Below, piece after piece: positions 35,027 to 48,029 of a DNA stretch of 64,000 nucleotides. How positions within the stretch are numbered: the first letter of the stretch is position 1; the number at the start of each line of letters is the position of its first letter. A program made the translations under genes and the position numbers. The notes under the pieces were generated by a model, which was not told the DNA's origin, searched no databases, and worked only from the letters and a program-made list of their open reading frames with translations. The DNA comes from Mantis religiosa (Eukaryota; Arthropoda; Insecta; Mantodea; Mantidae), in NCBI GenBank assembly GCA_030765055.1, contig CM060947.1, positions 223,384,125 through 223,448,124 on the forward strand. Reading direction: 5' to 3'.

Positions 35027-35778
35027 AATGGTGTGTGTGTGTCTCTGTGTGTTTGTGTGTGTCTCTGTGTGTGTCTCTGTGTATTTGTGTGTGTTTGTGT
35101 GTTTGTGTGTGTTTGTTTGTGTGTGTTTGTGTGTTTGATTGTGTCTCTCTGTGCTTTTGTGTGTTTGTGTGTGTCTCTGTGTATATTTGTGTGTGTCTGT
35201 GTGTGTTTGTATGTTTGTGTGTGTTTGTGTGTGTTCGTGTGTTTGTGTGTGTCTCTGTGTGTGTTTGTGTGTCTTTGTGTGTTTGTGTATGTTTGTGTTT
35301 GTGTGTGTTTTTGTGTGTTTGTGTGTGTCTCTGTGTGTGTTTGTATGTGTTTGTGTGTGTTTGTGCGTGTCTCTGTGTGTGTTTGTATGTGTTTGTGTGT
35401 GTTTGTGTGTGTCTCTGTGTGTGTTTGTATGTGTTTGTGTGTGTTTGTGTGTGTCTCTGTGTGTGTTTGTATGTGTTTGTGTGTGTTTGTGTGTGTCTCT
35501 GTGTGTTTGTGTGTCTTTTTGTGTGTCTCTGTGTGTGTTTGTGTGTTTGTGTATGTTTGTGTGTGTTTTGTGTGTTTGTATGTGATTGTGTGTGTTTGTT
35601 TGTGTGTTTGTGTGTGTTTGTGTGGGTGTGTTTGTGTGTATGTTTGTGTGTGTTGTGTGTGTCTGTGTGTTTGTGTGTATGTTTGTGTGTGTTTGTGTGT
35701 GTGTGTGTTTGTGTGTGTTTGTGTGTGTCTCTGTGTGTGTTTGTGTGTGTCTCTGTGTGTGTTTGTGTGTGTGTGTCT
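35027..35778 (+). repeat. GT-type array with higher-order units (right)
   Basis: Mirror of 8473-9141 and about 80 bp longer overall. The ~42-bp unit containing GTTTGTATGTGTTTGTG plus a GTCTCTGTG block is present about four times (35330-35500). The pure GT tract that opens the left array is short here. Confidence 0.96.
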
Positions 35779-36300
35779 TCTGTTGCGACTCTCCTGGTGT
35801 CGGACGATGGCAGATGGTGCTGGCGCTAGCAATTTGTATCTTCTTGGCTCCATCAAAGAGGAGTCGTTCGAGTCTCCACTCCTTTTCAACGTTCTCCCTG
35901 GAGAGTCTCTAAGCCTTCCTCCGACGGCTTGGGCCCTGCGCCACAAAGCGCTTCCCAGCCTGGTGGTCAAGTTAGTAACTGTTATGCCCTATTTCACCGT
36001 CAGATGTTAAAATCGACGTTAACAAATGTAACATAACAATTGCCACAGCGTTAACAAAGCGTTACAATTCTTCTATTTCACCAACTTGTTTTCTCACAAT
36101 GATAAAAAAACACATCTTAACTTGTAAATTTTATACAGAGAAATACAAAGCTGTGGATGAACCGTGTTATTTTCTGAATGTGCTGCGATGCACTTTCGTT
36201 TTTATTTTCGTTGACACACAGATGAAAAAATGGCGAGTGAACAAAATCAGAATAGAAGCCATGGCACAAACTTATCATCATTCGAGAAAGAATTGTTAGT
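35779..36300. other. Unassigned sequence, mirror of 7950-8472
   Basis: The GC-richer stretch next to the GT array (35780-35970) is almost unchanged between arms; no homology recognised. Confidence 0.5.
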
Positions 36301-36304
36301 TTAA

Positions 36305-37600
36305 TTAGTGGGAATTAATTGTTCTTTCACACTAGTCGTGTGTAGAGCCAGACTGAAAAATTCAATGCCATAGCTGGGATTTGAACCACGGATCTTCTGG
36401 TCTCCGTCCAGCAGCTCCAACCCATTGAGCTACTATGGCCAACGTGCCAATATATCATAAAATTATCCAACTGACTCGTGTTTTTTTTTTTCCGGTAAAC
36501 CACTTAGGAGTTCTCGTCAACACATGAGACAACTACCTTAATAGGGATTTACTATGCTGTAAGTACTTTAAGGCCCGGGCTTTATAGTTCGGACCACTAT
36601 TAGGTATAATTAATGGAAACTAATTGTTCTTTCACACTAGCCGTGTGTAGGACGCAGTATGAAAGGATGGAGCCATACTGAAAAGTTCAATGCCATAGCA
36701 GGAATTTGAACCACGGATCTTTTGGTTTCCGTCCAGCCGCTCTACTATGGCCAACGTGCCAACATGACATTAAATTCTCCAACTGACTTGTGTTTTGCCG
36801 GTAAACCACTAGGAGTTCCCATAAACACAGAGACAACTACCTTAATGGCGACTTACTACATGTAAGTACTTTAAGGCCCCGGCTTTATAGTTCGGATCAC
36901 TATTAGGTATAATTAATGGAAACTAATTGTTCTTTCACACTAGTCGTGTGTAGGACGCACTATGATGGGTAGAACCAGACTGAAAAATTTCATGCCATAG
37001 CCGGGATTTGAACCATCTATCTTCTGGTCTCCGTCCAGCAGCTAAAACCCACTGAGCTACTATGGCCAACGTGCCAACATAACGTAAAATTCTCCAACTG
37101 ACTCGTGTTTTTTCCCGGTAAACCACTAGGAGTTCTCATAAACACATGAGACAGCTATCTTAATGGCGACTTACAACCTGTAAGTACTTTAAGACCCGGG
37201 CTTTATAGTTCGAACCACTATTAGGTACAATTAATGGAAACTAACTGTTCTTTCACACTAGTCGTGTGTAGGACGCTATATTAAAGGGTAGAGCCAGACT
37301 GAAAAATTAATACCATAGCCGGGATTTGAACCACGGATCCTTTGGTCTTCGTCCAGCTGCTCTACTATGGCCAACGTGCCAACATGACATTAAATTCTCC
37401 AACTGACTTGTGTTTTGCCGGTAAACCACTAGGAGTTCCCATAAACACAGAGACAACTACCTTAATGGCGACTTACTATGCTGTAGGTACTTTAAGGCCC
37501 GGGATTTATAGTTCGGACCACTATTAGGTACAATTAATGGAAATTAATTGTTCTTTCACACTATCCGAGTGTAGGACGCACTATGAAAGGGTAGGATCTT
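36305..37600 (-). repeat. Tandem array of tRNA-derived SINE-B units (right)
   Basis: Reverse complement of 6745-7945 with about four tRNA-like cores (for example GCCATAGCTGGGATTTGAAC near 36367), plus part of one more unit (37485-37600) that the left arm lacks. Confidence 0.85.
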
Positions 37601-37897
37601 CTGATAGCTCCTCAGAATCACTTCTCCACATAGGCCGTTCACTATTGCGAATGCCATTTAGACGGTCTAAATATAGCAAATCGACATCAACAGCTAAGTT
37701 TACACCCGCTATCTAGACAATTCTACACGGAAATATGGCTGGTTAGTTTAACAAGTGATTTTACACGTGTGTTAAGTTAACGCTTGTTGGTGCAATGCAA
37801 TTTCTGTTTTAACTAATACTAAGTAGACTAACTTAAAGATCTATTGGTGAAATCGGGCCTTAGAGAACTTTGCGTTTGCAGAAATTCTCTTGTGACG
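37490..37897. other. Segment present only in the right arm (~405 bp)
   Basis: Flanks on both sides match 6720-6800 in the left arm, where this segment is absent. Its first ~110 bp continue the SINE-B unit; the rest is unrecognised. Because it continues the array, deletion from the left arm is more likely than insertion here. Confidence 0.75.
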
Positions 37898-38553
37898 TAT
37901 TTGCCTGCATATGCAATGTGAATAAAGAAATACGGATTTTAAGCAAGCAAATTACCACAGTTTCGAATTTTTCCAATTTACTTCATTTTACTATCCGTTT
38001 TTAAAGATATTTCTATGTATAAACCAATTTAAATTATAATATTTCACTTCACGTTTCTTCATGATTTGAACCTACTGTTGTAAATTACCTACGTAATTTT
38101 ACATATATGTTTTAGCAACAGTCCTTGTTATTCCATTAGTTCCCTTGTGTAATGTGGCAATTTCTCTACTAAGTATGGAGGTATATGAGAGAGAAAGATT
38201 AATTATAAAATTCAATATTGACATTAAAAGTTCATTGTGTATGTGTGTTGCGTGCCTGCATATACGAACGGCATAATACAAAAATGAAAAGTCAGATAAA
38301 TATCAAAGTATGTCATTAAATTTAGTATCTTGTTAACCTCTGCACATTTTCATATTTTCCCTACTACAAGCTAAGCTTTACATTCAACTGTTTTTCATCT
38401 ATTATTTTCTCCAAATGCCTCTAATGATTCTAAGTAAAATTGCGAACGCTTAAATATTTTGATGACAAATTAAATGTATACCTCAAAGTATACCTATGAG
38501 AAGAGCTTCTGAAGTCACCTTCACTCTAAAGAACTTTCGCGTAACTACGGAAA

Positions 38554-39127
38554 CCCGCCTAGGTCTGTTTGTCTCAGGTTCAAGAGGTCCCGAGTTCGAA
38601 TCTCGGTCCGGGTAAGTTAACTGGTGAAGGTCTTTCTCGGGGTTTCCCTTATCTTCTAATGTTTAATTCTAAGGTTTATGGACTCTGGGCTCATTTGAGC
38701 ACCATTTCATCCATTTCATTCATCGCCCGATACATCGAGTGGGATGGCTCAGGCGGGTTTCATCTGTGGTCCACATTCCGGAAATCCCGGTTTTATTCCT
38801 TGGCCGATGTAGCTGACATGAGTTTCTTTGGGGGTTTTTCAGGTTCGCCAGGCGAACATACCCCGAATTTCCAAATCATCTCCATTATCATTTCATCTCT
38901 CATTTAGTGGTCTCTTACACGGTAGAAGAGTCGGCGGCAGTCTCGGCGTTGCATGGCACGATGATATGTTCTTGGTAAAACTTCCTCCTCTGATAGGACC
39001 ATCTCCGATTTACGAACCCCTCCGACGGGCCGTTTCCGGACCAAGTCTAGACCTCCGTGCCGAATACCTTCTGTAGCGTGGTCTAGTTCGTCGTCCAATA
39101 TGACAATATTGGAGGACGTTAAAAAAT
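38554..39127 (+). mobile_element. SINE-A with nested SINE-C (right copy)
   Basis: Plus-strand version of 5528-6101. SINE-A head from 38554, insertion point at CGCCCGATA (~38730), SINE-C body to about 39090, and SINE-A tail CGTCCAATATGAC...GGAGGACGTTAAA. The SINE-C head reads GAGTGGGATGGCTCAGGCGG. Confidence 0.75.
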
Positions 39128-39250
39128 TCTGGGAAACCGTTAAGGGTAGACAAATTACATTACACAGTGCACCCAATTTATGCCAAATGCTTCTTTTTAG
39201 CTCAAAATTTCTCAGATGCTCCTTGTTATTGCTACTGGTTTGAATCTATT

Positions 39251-39256
39251 AGCAGC

Positions 39257-39321
<65 letters not shown>

Positions 39322-39329
39322 CAGTAGTT
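39251..39329 (+). repeat. (TAG)n microsatellite
   Basis: Mirror of 5314-5393; abuts the 3' end of the R1-type LINE fragment. Confidence 0.95.
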
Positions 39330-39331
39330 TT

Positions 39332-39822
39332 ATTTCCTTGTTTGGGAAATGCATTCTGTAGGACTCTTGCCCACTAAAACCCCTCCAGCTCATCATTGCA
39401 GCTCTTTGGAACTACCTCTCGGCATTACTGCAAAGGCTGCGACCGTTTATTTATCTTTTCTCGCTTTTCTCATCTGTTTCCTTTGATATAATGATTGTTA
39501 AACTCATTTTTTAAATAGTTTCCCAATTGTTTCTGCTTTTTTTTTTTCAATTATATTTTCAGGTATCAGGTTTACTCCTTTCTTTCTAGAACATGCATTT
39601 CTTATGTCATCCTATTTACAGCAACACAGTATGGTGTGCTCTGGATTATCTGCTTCTCCCAGTATGAGCAATCATTACTATTTACTATACCCATTTTACA
39701 CAAATAAGATTTGAACATCGCGTGACCTGACGAAAAGTGGATTAAATAGAAATCTAGTTCTCTGTATTTCCTGGTAATCCATGATTTTATCTTCGGTATG
39801 AGCTTATTAGTAGTTGTAGTAG
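39332..39822 (-). pseudogene. R1-clade-like LINE 3' fragment (right copy)
   Basis: Mirror of 4821-5313, with the same stops. It is bounded by (TAG)n at 39251-39329 and by a TAG remnant at 39810-39824. Confidence 0.6.
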
Positions 39823-39824
39823 TA

Positions 39825-40741
39825 GAGGGCTGTTCAATAAAGAATGATCTTTTTTTTTTTTTTTGACAACGTACCTTTACTCATCCTCATAACTTTCATG
39901 GTCCTTCTCAAAATAGTCTCCCCTGAATGTGATGCACTTGTCCCAGCGTTTCTGCCAGTCTTCAAAGACATACTGGAAACCAGTTTTTGAGAGATCCTTC
40001 AAAATCGCCTCCTCAGCCTTCACCACTGCTTCTGATGATGGATAAGGCCTCCAACGAAGGCGTTTCTTCAAGTTAGGGAATAGAAAAAAGTCACATGGGG
40101 CTAAAGCCGGACTATAGGGAGGGTGAGGGATGCACTTCATGTTGATTTTTGTAAGATATTCAGCAACAACATTGGCAATATGCGGCCGCACATTATCGTG
40201 TTGCAGCATCCAGCCTGCTTCACGGAAATGTGGTCTTTTGCGGCTGTTATGGACTTGCAATGTTTTCAGGACATCCCTGTAGTATTGCCCAGTTACTGAT
40301 GTGTGTGCAGGTGCAACATGCTGATAAACCATTCCATGAATATCAAAGAATGAAATGACCATAACTTTCCCAGCAGAAGCAACCACTTTTGCTTTTTGGG
40401 GGTTGGTGATGAAGTTGATTTCTACACTGAGCTTTGTTGTTTACTCTCAGGATTAAAATGATGTAGCTAAGTTTCATCAGAAGTGATTACGTTTGAAAGA
40501 ACCACCGGATCTTCCTCTAACATCAACTTGACCTGCATGTTACCTCCATTGCAGCGGTATGCGATACTGAACATGTCTGAACTTGACTGGTTCTCACAGG
40601 CGGGAACTAGGAGTACCAACAATGAAATTACTACGGCGTGTTTGTTTTACATTAAGCTAACAGAATATAATAAGATTGAATTTTAGTGCGCAAAATTATG
40701 TCCGTAAAATATTATGATCATTCTTTATTGAACAGCCCTCG
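39825..40741 (-). mobile_element. Mariner family B, internally deleted (right copy)
   Basis: 917 bp with TIRs, TA on both sides and the same N-terminal deletion as 3932-4818. It keeps about 30 bp (encoding VLKTLQVHNSRKRP) that the left copy lost. The 169-codon frame (40386-39877) carries QHDNVRPH and YSPALAPCDFFLF. A frameshift near 40405 separates it from the ADETW part, where the aspartate codon region reads TSDET instead. Confidence 0.9.
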
Positions 40742-40750
40742 TAGTAGTAA

Positions 40751-40785
<35 letters not shown>

Positions 40786-40789
40786 ATTA

Positions 40790-40849
<60 letters not shown>

Positions 40850-40868
40850 AAGTAGCAGTAGTAGTAGA
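40742..40868 (+). repeat. (TAG)n microsatellite, inner part
   Basis: About 125 bp between mariner-B and the SINE pair; an AATTATAG interruption lies near 40783. Confidence 0.95.
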
Positions 40869-41407
40869 TAGAGTCAACCTGAAAAATTCAATGCCATGAC
40901 CGGGATTTGAACCACGGATCTCCTGGTTTCCGTCCAGTCACTCTTAACATTTGAGCTACCATGGCCAACATGCCTTCCTGACATTAAATTCTCCATTTGA
41001 CTCATTGGCATTGAATTTTTCATGTTGACTCTATTAAGAACCTTAGCCTATATACGGCTAGTGTAGAGAAATAATTAATTTCCATCAATAAACTAAAATA
41101 ATAAGAGTTAAATGATGAAGCTTGGGACTTAAGTACTTACGATAGTAGGTCGCCAAAAATGGAGTATCTCGGATGCGAGAGCCCCTAGTGGTCTACCCCG
41201 GAAATATATGAGTCAAATGAAGAATTTAATGTCAGGACGGCATGTTGGCCATGGTAGCTCAAATGTTAGGAGGGACTGGACGGAAACCAGGAGATCCGTG
41301 GTTCAAATCCCGGGCATGGCATTGAATTTTTCATGTTGACTCTATCTATTAAGAACTATGGCCTATATACGGCTATCGTGGAGAAATAATTAATTTCCAT
41401 CAATTAA
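40869..41407. mobile_element. Inverted pair of SINE-B-like elements, right arm only
   Basis: Two related tRNA-derived units face away from a shared middle. One is on the minus strand (CCATGACCGGGATTTGAACC near 40897, head near 40965). One is on the plus strand (GTTGGCCATGGTAGCTCAAA near 41244, GGTTCAAATCCCGGGCATGG near 41300). Each has CATGTTGACTCTAT and a TTTCCATCAAT tail. They are related to, but distinct from, the SINE-B array. The pair is embedded in (TAG)n on both sides and has no counterpart in the left arm. Confidence 0.8.
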
Positions 41408-41408
41408 T

Positions 41409-41477
<69 letters not shown>

Positions 41478-41493
41478 AAATAGTAGAAGTAGT
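41408..41493 (+). repeat. (TAG)n microsatellite, outer part
   Basis: Continues the array after the SINE pair, ending GTAGAAATAGTAGAAGTAGT, which mirrors the degenerate edge of the left array near 3830. Confidence 0.95.
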
Positions 41494-42565
41494 AATATCC
41501 TTCAAAGAAGCTATTGTGAAATAAGAGTATATACAAGTGCACCATTCGGTTGAAAAGAGAGGTTTTTGTTTTATATATTATGTTAGGTTAAAACTGCTTT
41601 TATGTACGATGGTTCAATGATAAAAACTAATATTTCTTTCACTAAAAGCGGATATAGACATACCATCATACAATCTGCCTATCAGAATTGAATTGAATTG
41701 AATTGGGGCAGCTTAAACGTGAACAGTACCCCAGCCTCTCCGGTAACTTCGGTAATCTCTGTGGGGATTGATCTCGGCTGTTTGATATACAGATAGCGTC
41801 ATGAGAATGAATACCGCTGTAGGATTTCGTTACCCGTGGGAACCACAACTTATTCGACACACGCCTACTCTGCTTTTGCAATCCCTGAGGTAAAACACAC
41901 ATCACATAATTTATTCCAAGAGCAAACTTAAACAAGTGCACATTCGTATGAGATATTATTATGTGTTGCAGTTATTATTGTCTACTAGATTAAAACACTG
42001 TTCCTGTTTGGAATTTTAAAAATGATTTGCGTGTAAAATAAGGCTCAAAGTTATAAAACAATAATCTTTCTACTGCTATTGCGGTAGTACTCGATTCTTC
42101 AATCATGTTCAGGTAACAAACGCTGTCTTTAAAGAATGTGTTACGTTTTATAACGGTGTATATTTTATTGTATAGCAGTAGAAAGTTTAGCTTTTGTTCC
42201 CTGGAAATGCTTAACAAATAAGTTGAAATAAAGTGCTCAGCATTTTTCAGAAATAACAAAAGGTTGTTGTATAATTATGACCGGTGAGCTGTCAAATTTA
42301 ACTGCTTCCCTCAATTTCATTTTCAAGACGATAAAGCGAGATCTAAAATGGACAAATGAGAAACAATATTGACTCTGTTGTTACTAGTAAACTGTTTCAT
42401 GAACGCTAACTTGTATATATAAATACGTGGGTCGGTCGAAAATTCCCGAAACTCACAGAGAGATGGCGCCAATGTGCCAGTTTTAACAGAGAACATCATA
42501 TAATTTAACTCTAGACTAGCTTGTATCCATAGTTACAGGTCAAAGGCTTGTTTAATTTCTGAATG

Positions 42566-43300
42566 ACTATTTTAAAGAAGACAAGTGTAAAGGTTTCACG
42601 AAATTGGAGGATTTGGAAAAACGAGCAAATATTAAATACTTATACTTGAAAGGTTTAACGTCTAAAGAAATCAAGGAGGAAATGGACAGTATATTGAAAA
42701 TCTCTGTCCCTTCATATACAGTGATTAAAATGTGAGTTCCAGAGTTTAAAGTGGGACGTACGAGCACTAGTAATAAGCCTCGCTCTGGACGCCTTGTGGA
42801 AGTCACGACTCCAGAGATCATTGTAAAAATGTACCGTTTACTATTGGAACACCGCAGATTAAAGGTTTTTGGAGATATCAGAGGCTATAAAAGCATCAAA
42901 AAACGTACAGGTATTATTTTAAGTAATTTTTTGGGTTTTCACAAGGTATGTGTAAGATGGGTGCTCGTTTGTTGACATCTGATAAAAACTTCGAAGGAAA
43001 AGCTGTTTCTGTTAAGAATTTGGAGCTCTAACGTAAAACTCCCAGAGAATTTTGGAGACGGTTTATTACCATGAATGAAACTTGATACATCACTACACTC
43101 CAGGAAGTAAATCATAGTCAAAAGAGTGGATTGCGCCAGGTGAACCAACTCCAAAAAAGGAAAAATCAATTTTATGAGCTAACAAGGTTATGAAGAGTGT
43201 TTTCTGGTATGTACAGGGAATTATCTTTATTGATTACTTGGAAAAGGGTAAAAGTATCACTGGTGCCTACTACGCAAGCTTACTGCGACGTTTGAGTGAT
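42566..43300 (+). pseudogene. Mariner family C transposase relic (right copy)
   Basis: FKEDKCKGFTKLEDLEKRAN, KYLYLKGLTSKEIKEEMDS, GRTSTSNKPRSGRLVEVTTP and GFHKVCVRWV are read in order. After shifts come RFITMNET, GLRQVNQLQKRK, and VFWYVQGIIFIDYLEKGKSI followed by TGAYYASLLRRL (43200-43290). The first catalytic aspartate (normally DETW) is asparagine and the tryptophan codon is a stop. The C-terminal catalytic region is absent because a GC-rich repeat begins about 20 bp later. Confidence 0.82.
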
Positions 43301-43319
43301 ACATATGTGTATATATATA

Positions 43320-43805
43320 TGCTCGAGGGTATCTACCAGGGTAATCCACAGAAAGTGAAGACTGACCTCCCCTCTGATGACCCCAGAGTTACTGAGCTGT
43401 CCAGAAAGGGTGTCCAGCGCCGCTGTGGGGCTTTCCATAGACTAACAAGGCCCCTCCATCTGGTCCTATGGACTCAAGACGGGATGGAAGTGGATACGCT
43501 ACTTACACGTGCCATCTCCAAAGGGGAAGGCTACCGATTAGACCTCGATAGGGCCACCTGGTGATCTAGCACACCTTCTACTAGCTATGCAGGCTAGTAC
43601 GTGGGAATATATGGCTTTCCTCAACCCCCTCCAGAGACCTATCTGATCTCCCGCGTATACCGGGAACCACTGCCCACTCGAGTCCAACCCAATCCGAACA
43701 ACTCCCATTCAGGGAGGGGCTCGAAAGTTCGGCCCGAAGTTTATCTAGTAACGTCAGAGGAAGAGTGTTTAGCTAACTCATGTGCACGTCGGCCGCTGCC
43801 TTTGA
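43320..43805 (+). repeat. GC-rich dispersed repeat (satellite-related), right copy
   Basis: Mirror of 1500-2000. In the same orientation as the tandem units at 56451-57540 it shares CTTTCCAT, GGATGGAAGTGGATACG, CCTGGTGATCTAGCACACC, CGGGAACCACTGCCC and TCTAGTAACGTCAGAGG. Confidence 0.78.
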
Positions 43806-43829
43806 CGAACCCTTATAATCGTTTTAGAA

Positions 43830-44575
43830 CACAGACCTTCCTTCTCCCAGACCTTTCTGCAAGGTTGCCACATTTCTCCGTACGTCATGGGTATCGTACA
43901 AGGTTTCGTCTAAATAAATTATCTTATGGCCATTACTGCAAAACATCCTTAGTTTTGACGATATATATATCGCCAACCTACAATTCTACTGGATTCCATA
44001 ATAATCCTTATTCAAAGTGCGGTATTTGAAACCCAGCTCCTTTAGGAGACCGCTCAAAGTGCAGTGTCAATAAGGAAAATCACATTTTTTTGCAAATCTG
44101 CAACCAATTCGTCTAAGGTGGGCGCTGTCCCTTTTACACGGAATCTATAAATTTCTCGACGAATTAAATAGCATGTGAAATGATCTACTTTAAAGAAACG
44201 TTTCCTTTTGTTCTCACACTTGATTGGCGTCTTTGGTATTCCTTTCGTCACAATATTTCTTACTGTATTTCTGTGAATACCCAGAATTTATCATCAGGTT
44301 CATTGCACGAACACTTACCAAGATCATTTGTCAGCACATATTTATATATGTTCAAAACAAGCGCTTGAATTTGCCTAGAAACAGTTCCCGTTATAACTTT
44401 GTTTTTGAGACTTTTCCGGTAATATAACTCGGCCCAGTTATTCACACTATTATCATCACTTTGATTATTTTCACTTGACTGAAAGTTATCTACTGCTTCA
44501 TTTGCAGTTACCACTGCACTTCCTTCCCACATGGTGATACACAACGAATTTCTGCACGTAATGGAACAGATCAAC
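43830..44575 (-). pseudogene. Tc1/IS630-like DDE transposase relic (right copy)
   Basis: Mirror of 741-1480. A 104-codon frame (44574-44260) covers the N-terminus; KVDHFTCYLIRREIYRFRV is at 44251-44054. The catalytic YLDET segment lies near 43905-43925. Same truncation as the left copy. Confidence 0.6.
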
Positions 44576-45314
44576 TGGAAGTTGAAACTTTGGCAACTGA
44601 GACTCCACGTGGAGTATACATGCGCCTGTCACTTCGAGAAAATTAAGTTTGCTATTGGTCCTCAACGACAGTGTTCCATTTCTGAAGTGTGGAGATAGAT
44701 TTGTGACGGTCATTAGTGTGCGGGAGGGTAGTTTCCTTTGAGGGGCAAATTGCACTCGCGTTCACTAGACAGGCTCTAAAGATTTCTTGGAGGACGTAGA
44801 TTTCACAGCAACGAGGAGGTCATTGATGCGGTAAACAGCTATTTTGAGGACCACAGATGCTTTAATTAATTAGAACACCAATATGACAAAGCCTTTCTGG
44901 AGATTATGTTCAGAATTAAGGTGAAAAGAATTAATGGTTTTTTTCTTCAGTGGTGTTCGGGACTTAGCTCGTATTATCATATAAACATTACCTGGTTTCA
45001 GATTTCAGTTTCATATCTCATTTAGCTTAAAACTGATTGTGATTATCATAATCATACATAAAATGCTTCACAAGATACAAACTGAAGTTTTCATGTCCTG
45101 AGCATCAGTTTATGTCATTTACTTAATTATAACGCACAGATTTGCCATACCATTTCCTATTACTAGTTTTAGTTCAAAATAAAATAACTTTTCAGTTGTT
45201 TTTATTTAACATTTTAGTTTTGGAATGTTTGCTAAGCCAAAAAGTAATAACCAAAGAACCTTCAGGACCCTTTGGTACGTTCTAATCTAACCCTCTATTA
45301 ACGTTGTACATTTC

Positions 45315-46100
45315 TAACTAGTCTATACATGTTTATTTTCGCTCCTTCATTCATTCCACTACGTTTTGCAAAATTTAATTAGGAATTGTCAGTAAACTTT
45401 TTCATCGGAATTAATTAAGAGTAACAAAGGTTAATTTTCTCCTAAACTGCAGTAACGCAATCGCGCTTGCCTCTGTAACTTTATACGCACAATACTGCAG
45501 AACAACCGTAACTTTAATCGAATTTATTCGCACGAAAAGCGAGTTTTCCAAACGTCCGCTCCCTCCCATCAAGGTTTTTCCTAAAAGTTCATTAAAAACA
45601 AAAGCGTGCTCATTCATGGAGATAAAAGATTACGTTGCTCGTGTATAATAATTTGCAAACTATCTCTTCGGGGTTTTACCTATTCTATGGAAATGTGAGT
45701 TATTAAAATGAAACAAAATGTTTTACAATCTCTGCATTTACTCGCTACGACTCTTGGAAGCTATCAACTTATTTACTCTATAATCATATTTTGATTATTT
45801 CTGAAATGTATCTATTTAAATTTTACACATCCCTGCATTTTATATTGTAGATTACTAAAAGTTAATGGACTATTGTTTTTTTATTATTATTAACATACTA
45901 ATTCTTATAATGCTGTCACCAATCGCATTATTTCGTTGAAGCCGCGCTAAGCCGGAGCTACGCATGGGCAGGAAAGAAAGAGACATAGTGGTGCGTGCGC
46001 TGGACGCTTGCCGAGAGATATAGCATAGTTCTCTCTTTTCCTTTTGTCGTCTTGAATGGCCGTGAAGCTTTGGCAACTTTCAAGAAACAGTGGTTAGAGA
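45315..46100. other. Sequence just outside the right arm
   Basis: No element recognised. Whether the inverted repeat continues here cannot be tested because its partner would lie left of the window. Confidence 0.5.
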
Positions 46101-46103
46101 AAA

Positions 46104-46354
46104 GCCCGCCTCGGTAGCGTAGATGGTAACATGTCTGTCTCACGTTCAGGAGGTACGGAGTTCGAAACTCGGTCAGGGTGACTTACCTGGATAAGGCTTT
46201 TTCCGGGGGTTTCCCTTAACCTGAGAGACAAATGTCGGGTAACTCTAAGCTCCATGGACCCTGGACTTATTTGAGCATCCTTTCACCCAATCCTTACACC
46301 GTCCGTTATGACTTAACATTGGAGGACGTAAATTACAAAAAATAAAATAAAATA
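46104..46354 (+). mobile_element. SINE-A copy with AAAAT-type tail
   Basis: GCCCGCCTCGGTAGCGTAGA head, GAGTTCGAAACTCGG B box, full body and GGACGTAAATTACAAAAAAT, then AATAA repeats. One of the best preserved SINE-A copies in the window. Confidence 0.92.
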
Positions 46355-46359
46355 AGCGA

Positions 46360-46660
46360 CAAGGGACGAGACAGGAGTTGCTAATGGACAGTTGGAGTTG
46401 TGCAGTGTGTGAATTGTTAATGGAGTTTCAAGTTGAAAGCTCTTAATTGTGTAGTGTACTTTAGAAGTATACTGCAAGTGAAATTTTTGTTTGTTTAGTG
46501 TGGTGAAGCAACGCGAGACTGCGTTGGTGTATCTTACGTCAATTTTAGAGCCTGTAAGGAGTGTACAAAGTGCCTTTGCTACTGAATAAAGAGCATTTTG
46601 AATTTCTGCAAACTAGAATTTTAACCTTACGATTCCATAAAGTCACAATACTGAATTATT
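46360..46660 (+). mobile_element. LTR-like sequence, copy 1
   Basis: The last ~75 bp (AATAAAG, ATTTCTGCAAACTAGAATTT, TAAAGTCACAATACTG) align closely with 56312-56382. Upstream parts are more diverged. The shared polyadenylation signal followed by ~60 conserved bases fits the R/U5 end of an LTR. Start not determined. Confidence 0.5.
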
Positions 46661-46664
46661 GTGT

Positions 46665-47430
46665 TAAGTAGTAATGTACTTGAAAGTGGATTCCTCAGTA
46701 ATTTATACTTTCCATACCAAAAAAAAAAAAGTATGAACTGGTTTAAAACATCTAAATGCTATTATTTTTATTCAATTGTGTTAAACATTATGTCATTTTC
46801 TGCTGTGTCAGTGTATTTCAAATCATTAGGTATATTAATTAGTTTTTGAGAGAGAAAAATATTTTACTTTTTTATGCACAATTTTCAGGCACTGCATAAT
46901 ATGAAAAACACACTTCGAAAATAATTGAAAACTTACCAGTACAGTGCTTGTCCACGATACATAAAACACCTAGCGAATTATTTTCAACGTTTTAGTTATT
47001 TCCGAATAAAATCTTTAAATATAATTGTTGTAATAATTTATTCGTACTGATCGAATTTGTGACGTTTATCAATTTAAAACTGTAAAAAAAAATAATATGT
47101 GATATTTTAAGTTCATTCTCTTTGAATTTCTGCTGATACAAAAGTTGAACAAGATTGGTTACAAACTACGTTGGGTAAAACAAATCCCATTCATAAAGAA
47201 GTAAGAAAATTTTAAGTTGAGCAAATGTCATTAGAACTAAATCCAGGTCGACCTGTGCCTTAGAGTTTAAATGATCACGTGTTATGAAGCTTTAAAGGGC
47301 CCTAATAGGACAAGCTATAGTGTGTTTAAAACTAAACCTTGAAAGTATTTTTAAACATATATAATATTGTTTTAATTTTTTGAAAAATTTTACCATCTTT
47401 CTTAGGTAAGTAATCCAACAATGCTAACTC
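46665..47430. other. Unassigned AT-rich sequence
   Basis: Nothing identified before the (TTA)n array. Confidence 0.5.
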
Positions 47431-47431
47431 C

Positions 47432-48025
<594 letters not shown>

Positions 48026-48029
48026 CTTT

